Below, piece by piece: positions 11,593 to 29,875 of a DNA stretch of 64,000 bases. A program made the translations under genes and the position numbers. The notes under the pieces are model-generated. The model was not told the origin of the DNA. It ran no database searches and was given only the letters and a program-made list of their open reading frames with translations. Source of the DNA: Annona cherimola (taxonomy: Eukaryota; Streptophyta; Magnoliopsida; Magnoliales; Annonaceae); the NCBI GenBank assembly GCA_030490835.1, contig CM059977.1, positions 13,053,399 to 13,117,398 on the forward strand. The letters run 5' to 3'. Positions within the stretch are counted from its first letter, which is position 1. Each line of letters starts with the position of its first letter.

Positions 11593-14500
11593 TCATGTTG
11601 AGAGCCACAAAATTATCTCTCCAACTGCTAGCTTAAATACTTCTTCGGCATCGGAAGTCTCCGAGAATTGGTTGGCTACTCCATTCGCCTGAAAGACGTT
11701 GTTTGTAAAGAAATAAGATCCAATTTTTTCTAAGATGCATAAAATTTTATACTCACACTCATATAATAATAGCAGACGAGGAGGTTAATGTAATGCATGA
11801 GGTGTTTATGTTTTAATTCCAAACACGACTTATATATATTCTAGAGCATTTTTGTGGACACTAATTAGTTAAAATTAATTTTCTACGATTCCTCAATTCA
11901 ACTACAAGTTCTACTGGATCTTTTGCATTCTACACCAACTAGCATTCAGCAATTCAATGAAAATTCTACTGGTTTTTCTTATGCTATATCAACCTATAGT
12001 TTTAACTTAGTTGGTGGCAGGAGAGAAGTGCTAATTCAGAGTACTAGATTGGAACCTAGCGGTTGCAATCCCAATTGCATATCTGTGTTACTATACATTA
12101 CGTGTAGAAATTTTTTTTTATGGTATTACGTGTAGAAATTGAGTTACCGAGCTAGTTGCTAATTTGGTTTTTATATTATATATTATATTTTCAATTTTTT
12201 GCAAACTGAACGGGATGCTTGTCTATTCAGTTCTAATTCAATTTAAGGAAACCCTAAACTCAAGGCGGGAAGTTTGTCTAGCTAATTAACTGGTTGATGA
12301 TAATATCTTCAACGTTCACAAAAGCGTATAATAACATGAAGTGAAATGAACATTCTCTAAATCTAATGATCGTAACATCTGCAATGCTGAAAAGGAAAGA
12401 GGATCATCCAAAGCTCATGCATTAATTAAAGAGCCAGAAAAGTAAAGAGAACAATACAATGTGCAATCAAGATTTTGATTGATGTCCTTCAAAATGAGAA
12501 CATTGATACAAATGGCAGAGTTGATATGTTAGATGATCAGACAATTTGTCGATGATACTTAACGTAATGAAGATGTTAATGAAAATCATATTGCTTGATT
12601 CTTCAGCAAACAACCTTAGACGAGCCTAGCTAGTATATATCCTAATATATAATCTAATAAAGTTAGAGCACTGGACAGCTAGAAATTGAAAAGACATGCA
12701 GAGGAGAATCTTGCATTCGTAATTTCACCAAACAGAATATTTAAACATGATTATTGCTTAAAGATCTATACCAAATTAAACTTTCTATCACTTGAATCTT
12801 CATTAATTAAATATTACATACAAATTTTTACGCTCCTAGAAATAATAAATAAACGAGTTCTGCATGCAGTTTTTCACTTGTAAGATCCAGTTTAACATTC
12901 GATGGTTTTTTATATTGAAAAAATATATAGATGAAATATTATGGACTCCTATACGACTTGGACTCACACTAGAGAGTGGGATTGAATTCTAAACGAAACA
13001 ATCGAAAGGGAACATAGTTTCAAATTTTAATTAAGCCATTTTTATACAAAAAAAAAAAAAAAAACTAAGCCATGCACACGCGTCTTCTCTTTGATTTCCA
13101 ATTGAATCGTGAAGTACGTAATGTGCATGGAAAATTTTCTAAACCTAGTAAGTTACCGACACACTGATGAGATAAACTAGTTGATCTGAATTATTATTCA
13201 AGAAAAGTAGATAGATATCTAGATATCTAGAAAAGAAACTTCCGAGGAGCCAAATATATATCATATGTATGGTTCACTTGGACAAGTGCTCTACAGTGAT
13301 TTTAATTTCGTACACACGATAATCTACTGCAAATTACTTAAGCGACTCTGAGGTGTTATAGAGTAAGTTAATGGAAGGGTTTGAGACCTAGACTGATTTA
13401 GGCAGGAAAAGTGATCTTCTTTCCTCCCTCCCAACAACCTTTGCAGCATATATGCATGTTGAAGAATAAAGCAACGGTTTCGGCTCTCACTTGAAAGCAA
13501 TATAGATATATAGAAGACATTTATAAGCAAAGTTACTCATCCAAAGGCATGGATTCTAATTAGAAACAGTTCTTTTCGGTCCACAAAAAATATTGAAAGA
13601 AAATGCTTTCAAGGTAGGTATATATAAGCAAGATAAGTGGAACTCACATGGGCATGAATCATGCACATACTCCTGAAGTAATCCGAAGAGATGTTGGCAG
13701 TTACCACCTCCATTTTATGCTTCTCCAGTATGTAGAAAATGGTGGTCAAGATCCCCGGCTTCCGAGCAGTGCAAATGCTGATCTGCGCATCGTTGCCACA
13801 GACGCTCAACACGACGTTGGGAGATGACCATGTCTGGAATGTTGTCTGAGAAAAGCAAGGAAAGGAGATGAGTGAAGATGAGTTGATGATGCCCGGCCAG
13901 TTCTTGGTTGTACACGACGTCTGATCAGCTATGAAGGCCTCCCTCGACTGATCAAGTACTGCTGGTGTCCTTGGGGGTGCAACCATCAGTTTCTCGGCTG
14001 ACTCAGTGGCTGAACTTCGCATGGCTTCTAGCCTTTGCTTCTGCAGCTTCTGAATAGACTGCTGCAGCGTTTTTATGTAACTGACGGCTTCATCCACAAT
14101 GGTGGATTTGTCAGCCTGCAGTAGAAAACAAACGAAGAATGCGTAGGCATGTTAGGATCGAGGAGTTACCAAGCAATATTCCAAACCATCCATCCATCCA
14201 TCTAGTTTCGCTGATTCAGAGATGGATTTTGTGTTTTTGATGGCCCCAAATCTTTCGTCATCTAAAAACTGAGCCCCCAATTAGTAATCAACATTTGCAG
14301 ACACTAATTAAACACTGGCCATGGATTGATTTTCCTTGATCAAGTGAAAAAAAAAAAAAAAAGGCCACTGCCAACATGGAAATTTTTTAACACCATTTCC
14401 ACTGATGTAAAGGCCATGCATGTGTACTTATGGTGAGCTAATCATAAGGGAAGGACGTCCAACAATCGTCCACTGTAGAAATGCGGCTACCTTACTCTTC

Positions 14501-15748
14501 TCTATATATAGTTAAGATGAAATGGTAGTTTTTCATGTTTGTGGTTAACAATAAATGCATAGGCGTTAGAGACCGAGACAGTTGGTCATCAAGACAATGC
14601 ATGCTAGGTCCTGGCAAATGCATAGAAAAGATTCTCTGAAACCCAATTATGATTTGCTGAGATGAGAAAAACTCATGGCAGGCAACTACCAGATAAACCC
14701 CAAGAGTCCTAACAGAAAAAATGATGATGTAAGAAGAGACGCAGGATTTTTTCTCCCCTTGGAAATACAGCGGGCGAGAATCCTAGCATTCAATCCAGAA
14801 TGGTACCAAGATAAGCTCGCCAAAAGCATGCATTCCTGAATGATGCAATGATTAATAAGTCTCCAAAAGCATGCATTCCAGAGTGGTGCTATGATTAGCT
14901 CGCCAAAATAAATAACCAACTCCATTTTCCTTCACCAGAACTCTCTCTCTCTCTCATCCAGCAATGTTCTAAATAAGGATGATGACAAATATGAACTATA
15001 GACCATGGAATAGCCTTCATAAACCGATAGATACTTTGATGGAAGACAGATCCATCACGGATGGAGCAAACAGCACAGAGAATACACATATCGGATGACA
15101 AGAGCAGTCGAAAATTTTGATATTCTTTATTATTATTTTTTTTATTTTTATTTTTTTTGATATCCAACAATTTGATATTCTTGCATGCTGATTGATTTGG
15201 ACTTGACCCAATAGAGTTCAGATAGTCCAGGCTGGGAATTAGGACAATCCCACCAATATTATCTCCTCAGGTGCCATCTGCCAATGACAGACCTGTGAAT
15301 CGCGAAGGTGGAGATTTCCATGCGATGCTTTCTATGCGGACATCCCCCCTAAAGAGAAGGCAGGAGGAGGCAAAACCCAAGAATCTTTCTTGTTCAGTAA
15401 TACCTTGGCGGGTAGTTGAGGAAGCAGTGCATGGAGATTGGAGAACATGTTCCTCATCTTTTTACGCCTCTCCCTCTCCGTCCATATGTGTATCTCGTGG
15501 TCTGATTCGCCGCCTTTGCTCTCATTCCAATCACCCTTGCCATTCTTGGAGGCCCCATTTCGGCTGCTGCGTTTCTGGCCGCCGGATGCCGTGGGATCAG
15601 TCCCTGCAGGGCTGTTGGAGTGGGACTCCGTGGGTGGCTGTTTCCCGGACTTGGACTCACCGCCGCCGGAATTGTCGGAATTCGAGAAAGCCCAGGACTG
15701 GTTTTCCCAACCCAAGTTGGGATGACCGCCACCACCTCCTTCAGACAT
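11593..15748 (-). CDS. ZOU: bHLH transcription factor, bHLH95/ZHOUPI type, 3 exons
   Basis: Exons on the minus strand: 15748-15404, 14115-13648 and 11688-11593. Both joins are phase 0, with GT-AG borders (gtatta/ctgcag and gtgagt/tttcag). Product 302 aa. The N-terminus is Gly/Ser-rich and low complexity. A bHLH domain spans about residues 84-137: [15 protein letters not shown] basic region, helix 1 [12 protein letters not shown], helix 2 [15 protein letters not shown]; the intron sits after LPAK, inside the loop. An ACT-like C-terminal region follows, ending in exon 3 with [20 protein letters not shown] (bHLH95) works in endosperm with ICE1 to drive endosperm breakdown and embryonic cuticle formation; that role here is inferred from the bHLH match. 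The start MSEGGG is chosen over an upstream in-frame Met because the intervening stretch is a low-complexity Ser/Phe/Pro leader. Confidence 0.87.
11689..13647 (-). other. Intron 2 of the bHLH95-like gene
   Basis: 1,959-bp AT-rich intron separating the main bHLH exon from the 96-bp final exon. It contains short poly(A)/poly(T) tracts. No transposon ends were delimited. Confidence 0.75.
14116..15403 (-). other. Intron 1 of the bHLH95-like gene
   Basis: 1,288-bp intron interrupting the bHLH domain between basic/helix 1 and helix 2. It contains a short CT run (14940-14957) and T-rich stretches. No exon or delimited element was seen in it. Confidence 0.75.
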
Positions 15749-15905
15749 ACTATATATGTCTGGGCTAGTAATTAGCTGCAGAAGGGAGAAAGGGGATGGG
15801 GGGGGGGAGAAGAAGAAGAAAGAGGGAGAGGAAGAGAAAGAGGAGGAATAAAAGAAGGAGAGGTGAGAGGGAGTTTTGAAAAGGTGGCGAAATTTAGGTG
15901 TGGAG
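15749..15905 (-). promoter_or_regulatory. Pyrimidine-rich putative 5' leader of the bHLH95-like gene
   Basis: Immediately upstream of the ATG the plus strand is almost all purine (gaagaagaag, gagggagagg, a run of ten G), so the transcribed strand would be CT-rich. Such tracts are common in plant 5' UTRs. No TATA box was assigned with confidence. Confidence 0.35.
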
Positions 15906-17275
15906 ATGATTCGCTCTGCAAGAAAAAGACCAAAATACAATCATAAAACAATGCCGTTATTGGCTTCGAAACAAAAACGGATAGCAACGCGCGTGCTACA
16001 AAGATTTCTGAGGCAGGGACCCACCTGCTCCCAATAATGCTCGCCTTTTCCTCATTAATTACCACCTCCGCCTCCCTACCTTTCAGTAATTATTCAATGC
16101 CCGAAAGTCATGGCCATTCACCATCCATGCATGCAATTCAAAAAAAAAAAAAAATGTTTAGCATAAATTACTATATATTTACAGTGAAATTTTCGGATTT
16201 TAATCCATCCCATTTTGGGCCTGTTTGGCTCTACGATAGTTTTACTGTAAAGCTGTATTAAGGGGAGATTCTTGCTGCTAAGTTTTTTTTAAAACTAATT
16301 TTATGAAAATTATTTAATTCATATAGTAATTTGAGAACTGTTAATTTAATATATAAATGGCCTAAAACATTTTCCACTGTAGATGATTTATTTTATAAAT
16401 TATTGTATCTTTTAATGCATCTACGAATAAATGTAAATATTTTTCATAATATACATACAATTATATATTTTAAACAATATAACGAATTAGAATTTTTTTG
16501 AAAGAAAACAAAAATTCTTTTTCAAAGAAGGAACAATATTCTCTCCTCAAAACAAAAATTCTTTCATTATATATATATATAACAAAGAAGTAGGCCATTA
16601 CATTTTCTATTCACGAATTCCATTTTCAGATGCTTCTTCCTGCCAAGTAAGCAAACATTAATGCTTTCCATGTCACTCTCTGACATACGCCGTTTTGTGA
16701 GGATGAACTAGTTAAAAGCACTTAATACGTTCAAGCAATACGTGATATACATACCCCGCATGCGTGCAGCAGTTGGCTGACATGCTGCTGTAAGAAAGTC
16801 ATCAAGCTAAGAAACAAGGGCTTACGAAGGCAGTAACAATACAATAAATACATTACCGATATATTTATTAAAATCCCAAGTTAATTTAGACGACGGTCCA
16901 ACAATCAATATATATTAGATAGTTATACCCGTGTATTTATATATATACTATTATTATTGGAAGTATTAAAGAGAGAAATTCCACAGCACAGAACACAACA
17001 AGGCCATAAATAGCCGTCAAGTGCTTGACATTATTCGACTTGAATCTGGACATTTTCATACTCATTCCTTGTACTTTGTCTATTCCGGGGCTGGAAAGCG
17101 GCAGCCGCAGCATGTAGGTCTCATCGGACGAAAAGTAGCTGGCAAGGTATGTATATGCACTGTACTCTTCACCAACACCACCGTGTTATATGTCTGCAAA
17201 TATTCCTACTCCACCTCAATCTCAATCTGTTGTGCAGATATTGTCTATTTTTATCTCACTATATTAATTTCATTA
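15906..17275. other. Upstream/intergenic region of the bHLH95-like gene
   Basis: Likely promoter-proximal DNA that grades into AT-rich spacer, with short (AT)n runs near 16570. I recognise no gene or delimited mobile element. Confidence 0.4.
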
Positions 17276-17508
17276 AGGACTGTTTGGATTTAACAAAAAT
17301 TTCATGACGTTTCTTATAGTTGAAAAAAGTTGTCGCTATTAATTGCATAATTAAGACAATTTCTATGGCATTTTTCCAGTTACAAAAAATGATACATTAA
17401 TTGCATTGCAGAGACAAATGCTATTTTTTTAGTCAAAAAATCGTGCAATAATTGCATTGGAAACTGAAGTTAGCAACTTGAAATGACAAGTTTTTTTCAA
17501 ACGGCCCT
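17276..17508. mobile_element. Second PIF/Harbinger-like MITE type
   Basis: About 233 bp with inverted ends AGGACTGTTTGGAT ... CAAACGGCCCT. Flanks are TTA and CTA, a possible 3-bp duplication with one mismatch. Inside, a motif containing attgcat recurs three times. The ends are distinct from the GGGTGTGTTTGG family. Confidence 0.4.
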
Positions 17509-17543
17509 CTAGTTGAAAAGTTTTACCAAAAGTTTGAAGTTTC

Positions 17544-17824
17544 GGGTGTGTTTGGAAATGAGTAAAACTTTTGATGAAAAGTTGTAGAGAGTAGAAGTTG
17601 TCAAATGATGTGATATGATAGGGGTAATGATGAGGAATAAATAGGATAAAGTTGAAATAGATAGGTTAGTTGTGTTGGTAGTTGTGTAGAAATGAATGAA
17701 AAGTAGAGTAGTTGTATAGAAAAATGTGAAAAAATGAATAAAAAATAAGGTAGTTGTGGAGAGTGAAAAGTTTTAGATTGAAAAGTTTTAACTTGACAAC
17801 TTTTCCTTAATAACAAACACACCC
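17544..17824 (+). mobile_element. PIF/Harbinger-like MITE, copy 2
   Basis: 281 bp, GGGTGTGTTTGG ... AACACACCC, with a perfect 3-bp TSD TTC (17541-17543 and 17825-17827). Same body as the 637 copy but more diverged. It lies about 1.8 kb upstream of the bHLH start codon. Confidence 0.8.
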
Positions 17825-18575
17825 TTCATATATTACCAAAAGTATCACAATATCGTCATCGGCAGCCCTATTGACATGAATCTTCAGTCACTCATTCTAT
17901 CTTAAACAATGATCTTAATTAAACATTCATATACATAAAGAGAATCATGGGCTCTTTAATTTGCAATTGATCATGAGGTGGTAGCTTAATTTCGTTAGTA
18001 GGATTGGCTACTTGGAACCAATTTTGTTGGGAACTCTAATTTCCAAGGCTTAATTTTACATGTTATATAAGCATAAGCTTTTATGTTTCTATTATTGACA
18101 TCATTGTCGTTAAATTCTATTCCAGTCAAATCCTTATGATCGATGAGACCCACCGATTGAAGCTGCTGTGTATGGGGCATGGCGGGGCTTGCATGTGGAG
18201 GGAGTATGGGAAAAAAGTGGGAAAAGGAAGGAGGGAGGTTGATGAAGGTGGTGGAAAATGGAAGAAATCTTGTGGTTAACGCTTTCCAAGAATAGCAAAG
18301 GGTTATGGCAAATGAGTGATTTTGGGTGAACTTTTGGAGCAAAACGGGTGAGGCAGCGACTCCGAAACGTAAACGCGTCATGCACTGCAGCGGTGCAGGA
18401 CATGATTTGGCGGTTATTCTCTATGGGAACGAAATCATCTGGCGCTCCGCTCCGCCCCGACTACCTGGCCCCACACACACAACCACCACACTTGCATATA
18501 TCCCATTCCCTTGTGAACCTGGACGTGCGTATTCGTGAGCGTGACCTAGAGTTTGAACTTTGAACCCCTTCGAAC

Positions 18576-19492
18576 TAGGGGTGTAAATCGGGTCGGGTTG
18601 ACTCGGGTTGACACAAATACAACCCTAACCCATCTTGTAAAATCACAACTCAACCCTACTTTCAACCCTACTTTTCATATCTTAACCCAACCCTATTTCA
18701 ACCCACCTCAAATCGGTTCGGTTCGGGTTAGAAATCGGGCTAATAGATTACACATGTTATCAATGCTAGTTAAAGTTTTGTTCACCTAAATTTTTAAAAT
18801 AATAAAAATAATTATAATTATAAAAACAATAAGTACCAATAAAAGTTCTACATAGCTCAAAAGTGGAGGATAAGTTTAGTAATTGATTAGTTTTTTTGTT
18901 TTTGTATTTTTGAGCAATCGATGTCTTCTGCAAGTCAAAAAGTGAAAGTCAAGTAAAATTATTACAGTAAATTATGCAAAATAGAAAAATGAATATTATA
19001 GTCTTACTTACCTTCTTAGTTGGCTTCCAATCAAAGCTACAAACATCTTAAGTTCTCAATTGACCTGTTATGTTATTCTAAATCACCAATGCGAGCAAAT
19101 ATCTAAACAATCTATTTACGATGCAATATAACCAAATAATCCAAACACAATTTCACAACTAATTAACCAAATATATTTCCAAACTAAATAAATTCAAATA
19201 ACATTTGACAACCAAATAGTCAAACAAATTTCCAAACTCAACACAATTTTATTTAAATATCTAAGCAATATGAATGAAATACACTCTCATAAATATATGT
19301 AAATACATATCTTATAAAATCGGGTCGGGTCGGGTTGACCAACCCCTAACCCAACCCAACCCATTTTTAAAATCGGGTCGGGTTGAACCCATTTTTTAAA
19401 AACCAAATTTCCAAAACCTCAACCCAACCATGGTATAAATCGGTTCGGGTTGATGCGGGCTCGGGTTGAACCCAACCCTATTTACACCCCTA
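18576..19492. mobile_element. hAT-like non-autonomous element, copy 1
   Basis: 917 bp with terminal inverted repeats TAGGGGTGTAAAT ... ATTTACACCCCTA and a perfect 8-bp target duplication CTTCGAAC (18568-18575 and 19493-19500), diagnostic of hAT transposition. The subterminal regions are dense in cgggtcgggttg and cccaacccaaccc arrays, typical of hAT subterminal transposase-binding repeats. No transposase frame. Confidence 0.85.
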
Positions 19493-19500
19493 CTTCGAAC

Positions 19501-20373
19501 CCAGAAAGAAGCAAGATCTCGATTGATGTAATTAATATATATATATATATATAAATGGGCTTCGCTTGCATTGAAGTGGATCCATATAACCCCTTCGAAA
19601 TCTAAGATTTTAATCTTTGATGAAAAATCTAATCCATTCATTGTATTTCACATTATTTGTTTATTTAGGGGATCAAGTTTCATCCCAATCAAATATGTTT
19701 ATAGGTCACGTTTGTTAGAAAATGTATATATTTTATAAAAAAAGATGTTAAAATATCAATTTTAAAGTAATATTTTTGACATATAAACCATCCAAAATAT
19801 CATTTCTATTGAAATAAATGATTCTATAAGGTATTATTATATTCTAATACATGTATAAATAAATCTAAGCATTTTTCATAATTTACACATGAATATATAT
19901 TTTTGAACAAATGCGGCCCATAAACAAACTTAATTGGGATGAAACTTGATTTTCTAGATAAAATAAATAATATTCAATACTATGAATGAATTGAATTTTC
20001 CATTAAGGATCAAAACCTTAGATTTTGGTTTAAATGGAAGCGAGATATATATATAACATTTTCTATACAGTGAAGCTACACTATAATTAACGGTGCATTT
20101 AGCCCAAAATGGACTCCATATGTATTCAAATGTATTGATAATTTATATAATCATTTATTTATATATGAATTTCATATCAAATGATTTATATTTTGAAAAA
20201 AAACTTTAAAGTTGTTTGTTACATCAAACTATTTCGTTACATTGAATTTGTACCATTTTCGGATAAGGTCCATACACATATCCAATTGGAATGAAAATTG
20301 ACACACTAATAAAATATATAATTCTAAATACAATGAGTAATTGCATTGTAATTGTGGTGCAGTGAGTATTTCT
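19501..20373. other. AT-rich intergenic spacer
   Basis: Two stretches (about 19560-19690 and 19915-20045) look like imperfect inverted copies of each other: both carry attgaatg and the aaacttgat...aattgggatgaaact type segment. This suggests an old foldback element of roughly 500 bp, but no TSD was found. Confidence 0.3.
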
Positions 20374-20818
20374 CATATATATACATATATATGAGTCATA
20401 ATACTATAGAATATATTGTACATTACCTTATCATACAATATTCAATTTTTCATTTTATTTTTATTTTATTTTAATTTTTTCTTCATAAACATGTTTTCTT
20501 AAGTATATTTAATTAATATACTAAGTTTTGTCATTTTAAAATGATTTTACATATTTATTTTTTATTTTTAAAAATCAAGAGAACATAAGTCATTTTTTAC
20601 CCCTTAAAACATGTGATTTTAAAAAATAAAAAATAAATATGTAAAAGCATCGTAAAATGACAAATTTTAGTATGTGAAATAAATACACTTAAAAAAACAT
20701 GTTTATGAAGAAAAAAATAAAAAAGTAAAAATAAAATAAAATAAAAAAATTGAATATTATACGACAGGCTAAGGTACAATATATTATACAGTATCATAAC
20801 TCATATATATGTATATAT
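20374..20818. mobile_element. Foldback element with ~200-bp inverted arms
   Basis: Inverted arms start with catatatatacatatatatgag and meet around 20595. Each arm contains the tttcttcataaacatg segment. Arms and centre (cattttttacccct) are shared with the 2666-3075 element. Long arms with almost no spacer make this a strong hairpin. Confidence 0.6.
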
Positions 20819-21212
20819 GGGGCAGGGCAGCCGGCCCAACGGTCAATCATTCCACAAACTTTGAAAAATCAGACCATCCGTTTGGGCTCACCGTAAGGAT
20901 GATCCGAAATCCAACCTCCTTAATAGCAGTATGGACGGTTTATACACGGCACGCTATGCAACCCGATGCATCATTTTAGTGAATCTCTATCTCCGTTCAT
21001 GTGACTAAAAGCTAAATAAGAACAAATTCACAGATTCTAAAAAGTAAAAACGCAACATTTTTCTTGGTTAAAATTGGTGATTTCTCCTCACCAATCATAA
21101 TCCTTCATCCAACCAAAGGCGGAACATATCTACAATAATATTACTGATGTACATCGTCTATTATTTTTCATGCTTACAATCAACATGAAATAAAATGGGG
21201 AGCAAGTGGGTT
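20819..21212. other. 3' flank of the YY1-like gene
   Basis: About 400 bp downstream of the minus-strand YY1 stop codon, probably including its 3' UTR. No repeat boundary or other gene was seen. Confidence 0.45.
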
Positions 21213-28447
<7,235 letters not shown>

Positions 28448-29383
28448 CTCGTCGCTTCTGGGCTTGAGGGCTTGGACAAGAAAGACGGAGCAACAAGGGG
28501 AAAGCGAAGCTGCGAAGGTCGGAGGCTAGGTCGGACAAGCGGAGTTTGAGAGAGCTGCGTTGCGAATGGGATGGGCTGCAACAGCAGCAAAGACTAGCAT
28601 TAGGCCCGTGCATAACAGCGTAAGTTCCAAGTCAGAAAGAACACAGCAAGAATGCGTTGGCGAATTTCCACGACTTCACCTTCTACTGCGTACGCTCGCT
28701 CCCCTTGCAAGCTTCCATGTCCTCTCCATTGTCAGTCTAGCATATGATCCTGGCCATGGGTTTCCGCCCAGAGCGCGTGTGAAGCAGCCCAATGGAGGGT
28801 TATCAGTTATTACACACGTGGCCCCAAGGTTTAAAAGAACAAAAGAGGAAAACAAATTTAGGCAGGCCAACCCATGAAGATGTCAAGAATAAATAATTTT
28901 TATTTAAAAACATAAATAGATAATATTGTGGTTTAGAGGATAGGATATTCTAGAGTTTACCATTGATTAAGTTCAAAGGGAAAATTTAAAAAGTTTATGA
29001 GAGTTAAATATTCAAAATGTCGAAACATAACAAAAAGGGAGTAGAAAGAGTGAGAAATGTGCATTTGATCTCATTACATTCCATTACATGCATGCATGTC
29101 GAATACTCCAAGTAGCATCAATTTAAAATATCTTTTTTCGTGGTACCAAAAATAAACTCAATTATGCTTTTTATTTACTATGTTTTCTTTAAAATATGTA
29201 TAATCATGTATAATTTTTTGAAAAAATACTTAAATACATTATAATGTTATGATATTTTATAAAATTACTTATCCAGATTTTTTGATTTCGTTTATTGTAG
29301 ATTGTGCATTAAATGTTTTAAATTGATATACATATATCCTAATTTTATACTTTTTTAGATATGGTCATGCATATATTTGGAGG
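28448..29383. other. Promoter/5' flank of the YY1-like gene
   Basis: The first ~400 bp upstream of the YY1 ATG is markedly GC-richer than the surroundings (gene-proximal), then drops to AT-rich spacer after 28880. No second gene reading away from it was found. Confidence 0.5.
28814..28822. promoter_or_regulatory. G-box / ABRE-like ACACGTGGC
   Basis: The ABA-response element consensus (CACGTGGC with a CACGTG palindrome) lies about 370 bp upstream of the YY1 start codon. Given plant YY1's link to ABA signalling it could be functional, but a single motif is weak evidence. Confidence 0.35.
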
Positions 29384-29875
29384 TTGTTTGTTTACACAAA
29401 AAAACTTTTTAACATAAAATTTTTCAATCTAAAACTTTTCACTCTCCACAATTATTCTGTGTTTTTATTTCTTCACTTTTTCTTATACGATTAATCTATT
29501 TTTCAATCATTTATAAAAGACTACTCATACATCTAATATATATATATATATTAACTTTATTTTTTCTATTCCTTGTCATTGTCTCTATCATATTACATCA
29601 TTTTCTCTGTTTTTAAAAATTCGTAAACAAATTTTTTGAATACTTTGCCAATATACCGACTTAGTTTGATCAAAATCACAAATATACCCCACATAGTTTT
29701 GAAAATTACAAATAACCCTACATAGTTTAACCAAAATTGCAAATAATCCTCACGTCGTTATAACATTGTTACTGTATCGTCATGATATATGAGTTATTTG
29801 CAAACATATGTTAAACTATGTGTTAGTTATTTGCAAAAATTAAATATATTACTTCATTTTTAAAATTGCAAATGC

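Noticed and set aside
12000..12060. tRNA-like stretch (ttagttggtgg ... ggttgcaatccc)
   Set aside because: B-box has two mismatches and there is no cloverleaf, tail or TSD.
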